Assembly: GCA_964030475.1 (NCBI GenBank)
Contig: CAXIPT010000005.1
Coordinates: 3,252,097 to 3,316,096 of the forward strand
Direction: 5' to 3'
DNA length: 64,000 nucleotides
Source of the DNA: Tethya wilhelma
Taxonomy: Eukaryota; Porifera; Demospongiae; Tethyida; Tethyidae
The position numbers were made by a program, and so were the translations under genes. Position 1 is the stretch's first letter, and each line of letters starts with the position of its first letter. The notes beneath the pieces were generated by a model. That model was given only the letters and a program-made list of their open reading frames with translations, searched no databases and was not told the DNA's origin. This document shows positions 1 to 10,000 of the stretch, in pieces.

Positions 1-545
1 AATAACAGCACAATTATTACGACGATTTTTAATAGTAAAAGATAAACTATAGCTATTAATTAAGGAAAAGACAATTATCAAAAAGGAAAGTTTCAGCAGG
101 TACACCAACTTTAAATTTCTGTAGAAATTTCTTCCTAGCCACACATGGAAACTGTAAAATCTCCTCCTTCTAAAAACACTTGAATGTGTCCTCAGCTTCG
201 CGAAGCTCATCATAAAATGAAAGATGAAAGTCTGAGAGAGGTAATAGGACATGGCTATGGCATCCAAACATATTATTATTTCAAANAGAAAACAGTAGTT
301 CGTCTGAGAGAGGTAATAGGACATGGCTATGGCATCCAAACATATTATTATTTCAAAAAACCAAAATCTCTGTTGATAAGTAGCCTCTAGTAGCATACTG
401 AATGACTATATTATTCCTTCAATAGAATGGATGACTCTTTCCTCCACTCATATATATGCTGTTATTGTTGAGTGTACTAGAGACTATAGTGATATTTGGA
501 CATGAAATAACACAGAATGCTCCACCAAACCCAATCCGACCTCCA
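1..545. other. Non-coding contig-join region with 55-bp direct duplication
   Basis: No supportable gene. Positions 231-285 and 303-357 are the same 55 bases in direct orientation, separated by an N at 286. This is the pattern left when two overlapping contig ends are placed side by side instead of being merged. A second N lies at 552. Small ORFs here run through the duplication and are not genes. Confidence 0.7.
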
Positions 546-552
546 CTAATAG

Positions 553-1085
553 NCGTGGGTCTTGGTCTCTTGAAGGTGTCTCTTTATCGATCTGGCTGAC
601 GATTGCTCGTGCTCCTTGTCGTGGGTGGCTGATCTGATGTGGAGTGTTTCATCGCTGCCTCTGTTCACGGTGGTGTGGTTGAGAGGGGTCAGTAACCTAG
701 GCAACAGAGCTGCACTCTTTCTAGGAGTAACTACATTGTTTCTCTGGTTCTTATTGCTAGCAGATGGTGGGCTCCATTGGGAGTCCAAACAGGAGCTGAG
801 AGAGTTTCTCTTTGCTCTTCTTCTCTTTCCTCTGCCACTCACAGAGGAGATGTGTTTGGCTGAGAGGGCCTGGTGGTGTCCAGCAGTTACCATGGCATTG
901 TCTTCCAGCAGGGAGCCTCTTCTCAGCTCCTTCATTTTGCTTTGAACTTTATTCACATACTGTGGAAAGGATGCCAGACCAGCAGGTAGCTTCTTTCTTG
1001 TCCTTGAATTACCACTCTTTCTCTCCTCCATGACTTGTTGCATAGCAGCACATGTAGAGGGTGACCACACACTTGTATATTGACT
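553..1085 (-). CDS. Putative exon of an unrecognised basic protein
   Basis: An open frame of about 170 codons on the minus strand is cut by the N at 552. It has no convincing ATG at its start (the frame opens after a stop at about 1086; the first in-frame ATG is at 1045), so it would be an internal or terminal exon. The product is rich in Lys, Arg and Ser. It includes a basic stretch GKRRRAKRNSLSS that looks like a nuclear-localisation or kinase site, and a helical segment FPQYVNKVQSKMKELRRGSL. I do not recognise the family. Length and composition make it more than a chance frame, but splice sites are not decisive. It could belong with the acidic exons at 1746-2184 or be independent. Confidence 0.3.
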
Positions 1086-1745
1086 TTATAAGAGAGAAAA
1101 TTAAGTTCTTTTTAAAATGCAGCAAGATAGTTCTTTAGCTAAGCAACTTATGCTCTCAGATAAACAGAACCTCTGACTCAAAATGGAGTGGTGTAATACT
1201 GTATATATGTCTGTGTGTGTTCAATGAAAGCTCTCATTGTATTCATAACAGTGTCACTCCTCCATTCAGCATGGCTGATTCATGGCCTGGTAACAGGACA
1301 CCATCAGGTCACACAGCCATCAAACATGACAGCACCTATACACATGTCCAGGGACCCCAGCAAAGAGAAGAGAGAGAGAGATAGTATGTGGGAAAGAACT
1401 TAGAAAACATTTCATAGTGTACATTCTTGTTGCTAGGAGACAGTATTGAATATTATTCAGTAAGACCCCCTGTGGAGAGGTTTAGCATACTCTTTAATAC
1501 AAGTTTTATTTATCAATGAAGCAATGAAGCAACATAGTGATTGTGCAATACCTATCATTGATGCTATAACTTATAAATTATAAGAAATCTTTGAAAAAAC
1601 AGACACTTGTACATACAGAGATTGCTGACTCAGCAAACATAAATATCAAAGTACCAGCTAAAAACAGTACTTTTCACAAGTCACATGACAGTCACATGAT
1701 CAGTCTCTTGTCCCCCTTTGCTCGCCAGACATAAGGTCACAGAGG
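1086..1745. other. Non-coding, nothing recognised
   Basis: AT-rich sequence without a supportable gene or clear repeat. The small plus-strand ORF at 1215-1403 has a hydrophobic start but no splice or family support. Confidence 0.5.
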
Positions 1746-2184
1746 TCAGGGGTCAGAAAGGTCAAGATCACCGAGATTGTCAACATCAAAGAGGGCTTCG
1801 TCAACAGTGACAACAGCTTTCAATCTGGTGACATCATCAGCTAATTCAGGTTCGTTAACATCAAGGTCTTCCTCTTCTATAAATAAAGCTTCGTCAATGG
1901 GGGTTGCCCCTTCGTTAGTTCCACATGGCCGAGTCTCGTCCGTACCACCAGTTGCACCACCTAATAGTGTTACCATGGTTACCAGTGAGTCACAATGTGT
2001 CACTATGAGTCATACCGTAAGTTAGTGATGAGTTTAATATGCCATTGAAATGCCTGGCTTATCTTATGATGTAATCTAGCCTCTCACCAGTTGCCTCTGG
2101 CAGTGGGTGTGGCACTGAGGTGGGCGTGGTCATCTCTAGGAGAGCATTGACATCAGTGACGTCCAATCCAATATCCTCTTGCCC
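1746..2184 (-). CDS. C-terminal exons of an acidic protein with a repeated DEALF motif
   Basis: Two exons on the minus strand, 2184-2088 and 1960-1746, joined across a 127-bp intron with AG acceptor and GTGAG donor. The joined frame gives 103 residues ending LGDLDLSDP and a TGA stop at 1746-1748. The tail is strongly acidic and repeats a short pattern: IDEALFIEEEDLDV, then VDEALFDVDNLGDLDL. The exon at 2184 starts in phase 0, so it does not join directly to the candidate first exon at 5454-5367, which ends in phase 1. At least one exon is therefore missing between them, or they belong to different genes. The DE-x-LF-x-x-x-DLD tail recalls the C-terminus of ZC3H15/DFRP1-type proteins, but no zinc finger is visible and I do not assign that name. 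Confidence 0.45.
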
Positions 2185-2530
2185 CTGTGATTAGACACAA
2201 TAATGAACACATGAGCACATCCAGTATGCTGGAAGTGAAATCATACCATACTGGGACAAAATTCGACTGGTAAGGTGTAAGAAGCTGGAAAAGCAATCAA
2301 AAGAACGGGGAGAACAAGTGCTTTCCAATGGTGCTTGAAATTTTGAAATTGGTTATATAATACAAAAGTTATTGTATTTTTTTCTCCTGGCATTCTCAAA
2401 CCAGATGGAGTTTAGCAATGCTCAGTGCATGCTGGCCATGTTCTACTAATGATGATGATGTAATGTCTGTTTGTTATTGTGAAAGTGGAATAGAATTAGA
2501 GCCACTCAAAATCCCTGCTGTGTCAGTAGC

Positions 2531-2564
2531 TATGTATGTATGTATGTATGTATGTATGTATGTA
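2531..2564. repeat. (TGTA)n microsatellite
   Basis: About eight perfect copies of a four-base unit, directly visible. Confidence 0.95.
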
Positions 2565-2766
2565 GCAGGCACATAATCTGAGAAGTAGTAAACCAATTTC
2601 ATACAAGTTAGGTGCCACATGTTTCCCATTAGCTCTGCCCCCTGCAGTGCTATGGGGGGTATCCATTGCAGCATTGATGCTACAATGGTCTACAGGCCAT
2701 TCACTGCAATAGGGTATGAATTACAGCAACAAAGGCACACCAACAACCAGTGCTAGCCTAGGCAAC

Positions 2767-2789
2767 TGTGTGTGTGTGTGTGTGTGTGT
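2767..2789. repeat. (GT)n microsatellite
   Basis: Perfect dinucleotide run. Confidence 0.95.
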
Positions 2790-3612
2790 CAGTTAGCTAT
2801 AGACACACAGCTCTGTTGACTGTCAAACAGCAACACACATACAAGTTGGGGGAGGTCTGTTTATACAGTAACCACTCTGTACTGTCAGCCAATATGCACA
2901 CCTGCCAAATACTGGGGAAAAAAAGCACTGCTTTTCAAAAACAGGAACTGTCACCAACAGTTACACAGCTCACATATATTCAAACAAAATTGCCATTACT
3001 ACAGGTATATATCAGGTATGCCTCCAGCAACAGTGGAGGCAAATATGCTTAGCTATTTCTGTGGACAGAATCACACTTGGCTAAAGGGATCACAAGATGT
3101 GTATTGGTTGCCATGGGCAACAGGTTCACTAGAGATTGGGCCTCTAGAAGTATGCTATGAATGACATCATCAGTGAAATTAGTTTCATACAAATCAACAT
3201 CAAAGGAATGTCATTAGCTGGCTGACCATTCCCACACTATGGCAGTGAGCTCACTGATAACACATTACCAGTGAGCTTACATACATATTTCTATGGTCAC
3301 ATATTATGGGACTGTGCACCAATGTTTAGCCATAGCACACACAGCTAGAGTGAAGTGGATTCAACCCAGTGTGTTGATATGGAAAGAGAGAACCTTGAAC
3401 TTGTTTACACCATGCCTTCACTAGTGTCCCAGTAGCAGAGCTTACACCATGTACAACAATAATATTGTTAGCTGCCTTCTAGCTGTGCAGGAAGGCCACA
3501 TGGACATATAAGCAGCACAAGTATTAGGTATTTATAAAAGCAAAAAAAGGTCACCTCAGCTGGTAACAAAAATAGGAGCAGACAAAATTAATGCAGAAAT
3601 TGTGTGAGCTCA

Positions 3613-3613
<1 letters not shown>

Positions 3614-3646
<33 letters not shown>
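3614..3646. repeat. (TC)n microsatellite
   Basis: Perfect dinucleotide run. The rest of 2190-4150 is AT-rich, without a supportable gene; it may be intron of the acidic-protein gene. Confidence 0.95.
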
Positions 3647-3647
<1 letters not shown>

Positions 3648-4152
3648 TGGCCAAGTAAATACCCCCCACAGCACACCCAGCATAGCAGCTATATCATTTC
3701 ATTAATACATTACAGCACCTGGGACTTTAAAAGGAGCTGTAGGAACAACCTTCAGCTTCCCCAACAACAGAGAATCAATAGCTTTGCATTGAATCACAAA
3801 GAAAACTAGATTCCTTGTGAACTGGATGATATCTAGATCAAAAAAATGAGAGCATTTCTTAGAGAAAACAATGGTGAACAATGTGCAACCATTCAAATTG
3901 CTCTATCATTAGTTTCCATATGTGGACATATAAAAATGTATGTAAGGGAATATGTGTACAGTGACTGCTAGCACTAGACCACTCAGACACACCTGGGATG
4001 GAGCAATCACTAGTCTTATGTAAACAGGAGGGGCTTTTCAATACACACAGATGCTTCTAGAAGGTCATAGCTTAAAAATGTTTTTCTCCAATGGCAGAAT
4101 TTCTCACAATCATATCTTCTTTGCCTCAGATATGAAAAGACCAGTCAGTACA

Positions 4153-4460
4153 TTTTTTTTTTTTTTTTTTAAATTTTATTTTTAAGTGCCCCTTCGGGTT
4201 TACCACAATTGTGGCTAACGAGGGCCTGCAAATAGCCTAGGGCTAATGAACGCAGGTCCCCGGACCGACGGCTTTACATCCCCTCCGAAGGATGCAGTGA
4301 AATTCACCTCCTCATTTTTTGGGGTAGAGCTGAGTTAACTCCTAGGCAGAGCTCGAAAGAGAAAATGGGAAACAAATACCTGTGGCACTGGAGGGACTCG
4401 AACCGCCTACCCATAGGTTGGGAGTCTGAGTCAATGGTGAACAAGCCACCAGGTCAGATT
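4153..4460 (-). mobile_element. tRNA-derived SINE
   Basis: Read on the minus strand, the element starts with a tRNA-like head containing a good pol III B box, GGTTCGAGTCCCTCC (plus-strand complement near 4391-4405), with an A-box-like stretch about 40 bases before it. A GC-richer body of roughly 200 bases follows, and it ends in a run of 18 A (T18 on the plus strand at 4153-4170). Head, body and A-tail in that order are the standard tRNA-derived SINE layout. The base composition is clearly unlike the flanks. Target duplications were not resolved. Confidence 0.65.
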
Positions 4461-4657
4461 TGTAACTTCGCTTCTGAGCATCTGACAGTCCTGATTCTTT
4501 CTGCGTTCAAACAAGCTTACTTTGAACTTTTCTTTACATCTCTCATATTTAGAATATATAGTATACATGTGGGGTATGTTCATCTGCTGGCTTGGGGTAC
4601 TTTTGTATGGGAGTCAATAAGGAAATGAACATTGTTGAGCGCTGCGTATTTCCAGAC

Positions 4658-5305
4658 TAGTCTGGCGTATCCAGACCCTTTACACATACGCTATAAATAC
4701 ATGCGGGAAAAAGGGTCTAGCACGGATTTGTGTAGCCTATGCCAGAATTAAGTACGGAACCAGTTAAACTTTTGTGTCTATCTGGAATGCAATTAGTAGC
4801 CCACGTGGATGTGATTTAAATATACTCGCACATATTAGTGAGATATTTCTTTTCTTGCTCTCTTTGTCCTAGCACTAAAAACAAAGCTCAATACATAGCT
4901 AGTGAGGCAACACTTAGCTATTCCAGGCTTTAAAATTACTAGACTAAGTAAATCTAGCAGAGTAGCGCCTTCTTTAGTGGCTTATTACGTGCTTAGTCAG
5001 CTAAATTTGACAAAAGACAGGATCTTTTTCACCACGCCGATCTTCAACAATCGTACAAAACACAGGAGAGCTTCATTTTGTTTCAACCAGCCGTTTGTTA
5101 AAATTCTTCTTGTCCATAGAAAGCTACTCTTTCAAAAACTCGCGAACACTCAAAACCACAAGAATTTAACTTACAGTGTATATGTAATATAAGTACAAAA
5201 TGATACTAGGCCAGAATTCTGGCCTGGGCGACACGAATCCGTACTAGACCCTTTTCCCCATGTATATTTATGTGCGTGAGTAAAGGGTCTGGATTCACCA
5301 GACTA
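4658..5305. mobile_element. MITE with TAGTCTGG termini
   Basis: The left end TAGTCTGGCGTATCCAGACC and the right end, whose complement also begins TAGTCTGG and continues into CCAGACCCTTTAC, form imperfect terminal inverted repeats of roughly 100 bases. The interior has no coding frame of interest; the 96-codon ORF inside it is repeat sequence. A related copy, inverted, lies at about 25975-26215 in an intron of the FKBP-CRTAP gene. Confidence 0.65.
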
Positions 5306-5366
5306 ACCCGGCCTAGACATGATGTCACATGCAATTAAGCGCTAATAAAATTCCTTAGTGCTTTAC

Positions 5367-5454
5367 CTGGAAAAACTATTGTTGATGGGGCACCAAGGAA
5401 AACAAATACGACAAAAGAGCATGCTGCATAAGTCGCTGTTTGTACTGCTGACAT
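5367..5454 (-). CDS. Possible first coding exon with hydrophobic leader
   Basis: ATG at 5454 opens a frame starting MSAVQTATYAACSFVVFVFL, which looks like a signal peptide or membrane anchor. It reaches a good GTAAAG donor after 29 codons plus one base (phase 1). An alternative upstream ATG in another frame (MFEGKLTH) reaches the same donor. The next exon was not found with confidence; the acidic exons at 2184-1746 are in the wrong phase to follow directly. The family is unknown. The long AT-rich stretch 5455-5938 upstream shows no further gene. Confidence 0.3.
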
Positions 5455-5938
5455 ACGACACGTGGGTCAACTTGCCCTCAAACATGGCGGATTGCTTCCG
5501 TTGCTATAATTATATGTTTTGAAACAACAAATTCAACTTGCCTGTAGAAACTCGAGCTGCTTTTGTAATTTTTTGTACCGAACGTACAAATCACCGTCTG
5601 TGTCTTGGTTGAAATGACTGGTTGCACAAGTAGTCGGAGGTTTCAAAGCTGGTTGAGAGCTATTCTCCTAGATTGTCAGCGAAATGTAGATAAAATTAAA
5701 CTAAGAAATTAATTATGGTTAAAATATATCTAGATACCGTTGTTTGTTTATCAGTAATTCCAATCTCTTCCATAGTAGACAGCAGGATTCCACTAACAAT
5801 TATTGTCTTCTCCCTATGAACTCTCTTTACACTTGGCAGGGCACTATACTAGAAGCTCGTGCCGCGTAATATTCCAAATAATGCTCAATCAGTCACGTCA
5901 CACAGCCGGGGATATCCGGATCCAGAGAGCGGAGCTGG

Positions 5939-6521
5939 ATCTCGTGCTAGCCTCGTCCCCAGGCCCAAAAGAGGGCCTGGTACACACTGTTTGCGCATGC
6001 GCGTAATTATTGCCGTGAAACCACGTGGTTTTATGGGTGTGTTCATAGATGACGTATTTATATCGAACGCTAAACGAGCTCTAGGATCTCTTAGAAAGCT
6101 TCTATGAGCCTATTTATACTTAGTAGTTGTAGAGAAACTAATAGAGTAGTACCTCATTAGATCAAGAAGCTTACAACTAACATCTGCGTTGGCAAAGTTG
6201 AGAAATTGTCAGTGGTGAGTGCCTGTGTCTTGAAATACGACAAAAACTAATTCAAAGTGATAGATAAGTAGAAAGACATCCAGCCATCTACTCTAAGCAA
6301 AAAAAACTTTGGCTAAAAATACTGCTATTCTATGGATCACTTCTCTTCATACTTTTAGAATGGGGGTCCAAGGTACACTAATTGAGAAGTGACGTCAAAG
6401 TATACGGACGTGTGTCGATAGTTTTCAATCGCCCTGGAATTCCAGGGCGATTAAGCGCATGCGCAAACAGTGTGTACCAGGCCCTCTCTTTGCGGGCCTG
6501 GGAACGAGGCTAGATCTCGTG
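5939..6521. mobile_element. MITE with 8-bp target duplication ATCTCGTG
   Basis: The element 5947-6513 begins CTAGCCTCGTCCCCAGGCCC and ends with the near inverse, GGGCCTGGGAACGAGGCTAG. It is flanked on both sides by ATCTCGTG (5939-5946 and 6514-6521). An exact 8-bp duplication beside inverted termini is direct evidence of transposition, and the length fits hAT-type superfamilies. Sub-terminal GCGCATGCGC palindromes occur at both ends. No protein is encoded, so it is non-autonomous. Related ends with the core CCTCGTNCCCAGGC recur at 6533-6629, 18797-18852, 24376-24440, 36408-36478, 47340-47431, 50540-50627 and near 54405 and 54645. Confidence 0.85.
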
Positions 6522-6532
6522 CACGCTGGCTA

Positions 6533-6629
6533 TAGCCTCGTACCCAGGCCACTCCCAGTTTTTGCTGTGTTACACGCAGAAAACGATTTTCTGCGTGCAA
6601 AAACTGGGAGTGGCCTGGGTACGAGGCTA
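6533..6629. mobile_element. Compact perfect hairpin MITE
   Basis: A 97-base element whose two halves are almost perfect inverse complements: TAGCCTCGTACCCAGGCC at the left and its complement at the right. The stem continues through CACTCCCAGTTTTTGC with only a short loop. It shares the CCTCGTNCCCAGGCC terminus with the neighbouring 567-bp element but not its interior. Confidence 0.8.
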
Positions 6630-6691
6630 GTACACCTACCTAGTCCCTGCCTAGCTCAGCTCTCTGTTATGGGTTGTTCTGTGTGAAACTG

Positions 6692-6895
6692 ATGGGTACT
6701 TTCGGACTTGTTGTGGTTGTCAGCTGTGGAGTATTGTTAGGAGGTGGAATTGGCTTTTACTTAAGAGAAAACTACTTGACAAAAGTGAAAAAGAAGGAAC
6801 AGCAAACACTTGAAGAAGAATGGAAGGCACTAGTTCAACTAAGAAAATCCAAACAAGAGCTAGCTGTCAATAATGAGCAGACTATTGATAGATAA
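6692..6895 (+). CDS. Small single-pass membrane protein, unrecognised
   Basis: A single-exon frame of 67 codons from ATG at 6692; the upstream in-frame codons have no ATG. Residues 4-27 (from FGLVVVVSCGVLLGGG) form one hydrophobic membrane segment with a glycine-rich end. A charged helical tail of about 40 residues follows (LTKVKKKEQQTLEEEWKALV, then a QLRKSKQEL stretch). N-terminal anchor plus short charged helix is the usual design of small mitochondrial inner-membrane or ER proteins such as assembly factors, but I do not recognise the sequence. It converges with the securin candidate, whose stop lies 129 bases downstream on the other strand. It could be a chance frame, although the composition argues against that. 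Confidence 0.45.
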   Translation: MGTFGLVVVVSCGVLLGGGIGFYLRENYLTKVKKKEQQTLEEEWKALVQLRKSKQELAVNNEQTIDR

Positions 6896-7023
6896 TATTA
6901 TCTAATCAGGCCTTGAGTAATACTATCTTGAACACGAAGCAATCAAATTAGTGAGTCAACAACATGTGAAGTGAAAATGAAAAATTATTATGCAACTATA
7001 ATGTCAGCTATGTTGTAAAATAA

Positions 7024-10000
7024 CTAGTTAAAGTCAGGAATGTCTGGCAAATCTTCAAAAATATCTTCTTGTAATGTAGATCCACAGTCCTCCTTAACAA
7101 TGATTGAGCCTGCATATTAATGATCAGGTGTTCTGTGATAACAAGTTACATTGTGTTGTCTCATACATATTATACACTACGGTTGTCTGTCTTACATGCA
7201 TATAATATGAAAGGATAATTGCCAAGTGCATTAGTGCAAGGCATCATAAATCAGTTTGTATCTTGGGTTGGAATTATTATGATTACTTTTTTACTTTTTG
7301 CTTCTGATTAGAAGTTTATTATGATTAGTTTTTGGCTAATTATCAAAGTTTTCTCCAAGAAAGGGAAAGCTTACGATCTCAAGATTAAAGCCATGGCACA
7401 AAGAACCATCGTCGATTCGAAAAGATCATATAGTCTTCATAAGCAAGAATTGGCCTCTCAATCAACCTCTGAGAACAATCAATCTTGCACTTGCACTCTG
7501 GGCTGCAAATGTGCATGCGCATTGACACGCCTGAGGTCTGAAGTGTGAGGTGGAGTCTCAGTGCTAGCTTGAAGTTCTTTTGTAGTAGCTTGCTAGCTGA
7601 CTGACCTCGTGTGCCCTAGTGCATTGCTTACAAGAGGAGCTTCAGTTTTTATTCTCTTCTATGTTCTGTTAAAAAGCTGAAGCTGACAGGTATTGACAAA
7701 TTATTTGTCCAGCAAATGGATGTGAGTGTCACTGTCTTGATTATACAATTCAGTGAACTATTACAGTACTAGCTGTGCTCTACTATAAGTATTACGGACT
7801 CTGCATGAGGCACATCATGCACTATGTGTACTACTAGCATAATCACTAAAGCAATTATAGTATATTGATTATACCCAGCTAGCAAGTTACTATAGTGAAT
7901 AAACTGGAATTACATTACACCAGTACACACACAATACTCCACAACCCAATTAAGTAAGAAATTGAAGTCATTATTAAAGTGTTCATGTTCAGCTAGTCTC
8001 GGGAGGATAATGATCAGGTAGGTGACATCCTCGTCTTGGATAACTATATTGAACCATTAATTTTGTGTGAACAATGTTGAATTCCTATTGTATTTCCAAG
8101 ACATACACCTTTTCCCGCACTACAATATAACTGGACAGTGACAAAATTTTCACAATGATCGACCCTTCACATGCACATGTGCACCAAGGGTTATGATAGT
8201 CATTTCTTCTGTGTGTGCGCTTGTTTCAACTATATCAAGAATGGCAGCTCCAGCATTCAAAAGAGACATAAATATTACACGTAGCATTCTAAAAGATAGC
8301 TCCAGATAAAGCATTTTGCAGCAAAGAAAGCTTTTCAAAGTTATTCTGGAATAAGTACTCAAAGAATAGCACAATAAAATACTGTTCAAAGGCTAAGATT
8401 TCACGAGGGAAAAAGGCGGCAATTGTGCCTCCCCCCCCCCAACCTGGCTACGCTCCTGATTAATAGTCTATTACCTTCTTAAACATGCTGATTAGGAATA
8501 CAAGCAGTTGTATGTCATTGAATCTTATGCATTTATGCCTACAGAGACTTTCAGGTTCTAGTGTCATAATAATTTGCCAACTACAAGTAGTAATACTTGT
8601 TACAGTACCATGAACAAGTATATCTTTGCTGTTAAAGATTATGTCAATGGCAGATTTTAGTCTTTAAGGCTAGCTGGTATCATGTGTGAGCATACAATTT
8701 GTATTCCTACATAACACCAAGGGTTACTAAAGAGTTATGTTGCAGCAATTAAATCCCATGCATCAAAATGAAAGATACAGTACTCACGCACTTGTATTTC
8801 TCTATGCTTACTGTAGTTTATCTTTGTGTAAGCAACATAATTCATATAGAGGGACACATGTACATTACAGACACAAATTTATAAGTTTCCATCTCCACAA
8901 GTGCACTGAGGACACTAGAAAAGGTACTGGACGAACCTGAAACAATGTGATGTGGTCTCCTTTCTACATGAAGAGTTGGGCAATCCAGTCCAACTACAGT
9001 ACTTGCTTGTAACACTGATGCAGGAATAGTTGATGTTGCTTTCAAAGCAGTTGTTAGATTTTCGAAGTAGAATGTTGGAGGTGCTCCAGATATATCATTT
9101 CCTACAATACAATACACACAAAACAGTATACAGACAAGTTCTTGTTCCTAGCTAGGCTCTTAGAACATTGTATGTTATTAACCCTCAGCATGTAAAAGCT
9201 GCTGATAGGGTTGCAGCACCACCCTCTCTACACGTACCAAACGTATTGAATTGTAAAGGCATGTATTCAATATCCACTGCAAGGTTGTTCTTCTCCATCT
9301 TCTGGGAGGTTCTGCTTTTAGGCAAGACTTTTGAAGTAGACGAGACTTGGGTAGATTTAAGCTTTGAAACTTGAGTTGGATTAGCTGGAGTCTGACATAA
9401 GAGTAAAACGTACACTATAATAATTATAGCAAAATCATTAATACATGTTACAGAGCCTTGTATGTAGGTGTGCATGAGCAAATACTGTATTATATGCAAG
9501 CAGCAGCAAACTGTACACCAACTTCTCCTGTCAGTAACAAATCACCTCACAATAAGGGCCTTAGGCTATGCACACATTGTTATCTAAGGTTCCAAAGACT
9601 TGCATACAAAGTGTTGCTTGTTTCTTGAGCTTTTTTGCTATAATTTATTGTACTTTTAAACCATATACACTGGGTGCATCTACTTCAATCTCCATGGAAA
9701 AGTCCCAACTTGCTCTGTCTATAAGGTGTGTCTAATATTTTTGGGTGAGGCGTTGGTTGAGATCTTAATTGGTCTTTGAAGGGGCTATTTTAAAGTGTAT
9801 ACTGAAAAGTTTCACCATTTTCTAGCTTGTTGCTGGAGATCTTTTGCTATGCTATGAGTGAAAAATTTCGTGGTACAAAAGCAAGTTTTGGCACTATCTC
9901 CAATTAATTATGCACAAGTGACCTGCACCTCCTTTTTAGTATTCCCAATACATAGGAATGGCACTGAAAAAGCAAAAACTGGGCACTTGGTCTAAAAAGG

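Noticed and set aside
1746..2184. Assignment as ZC3H15/DFRP1
   Set aside because: Only the acidic tail pattern is similar; no CCCH zinc finger or DFRP domain is visible nearby.
5367..5454. Direct splicing of the hydrophobic first exon to the exon at 2184
   Set aside because: The first exon ends in phase 1 and the second needs phase 0; joining them gives a stop after ten codons.
7321..7548. 75-codon plus-strand ORF between the securin exons
   Set aside because: No splice or family support; low-complexity Cys-rich end.
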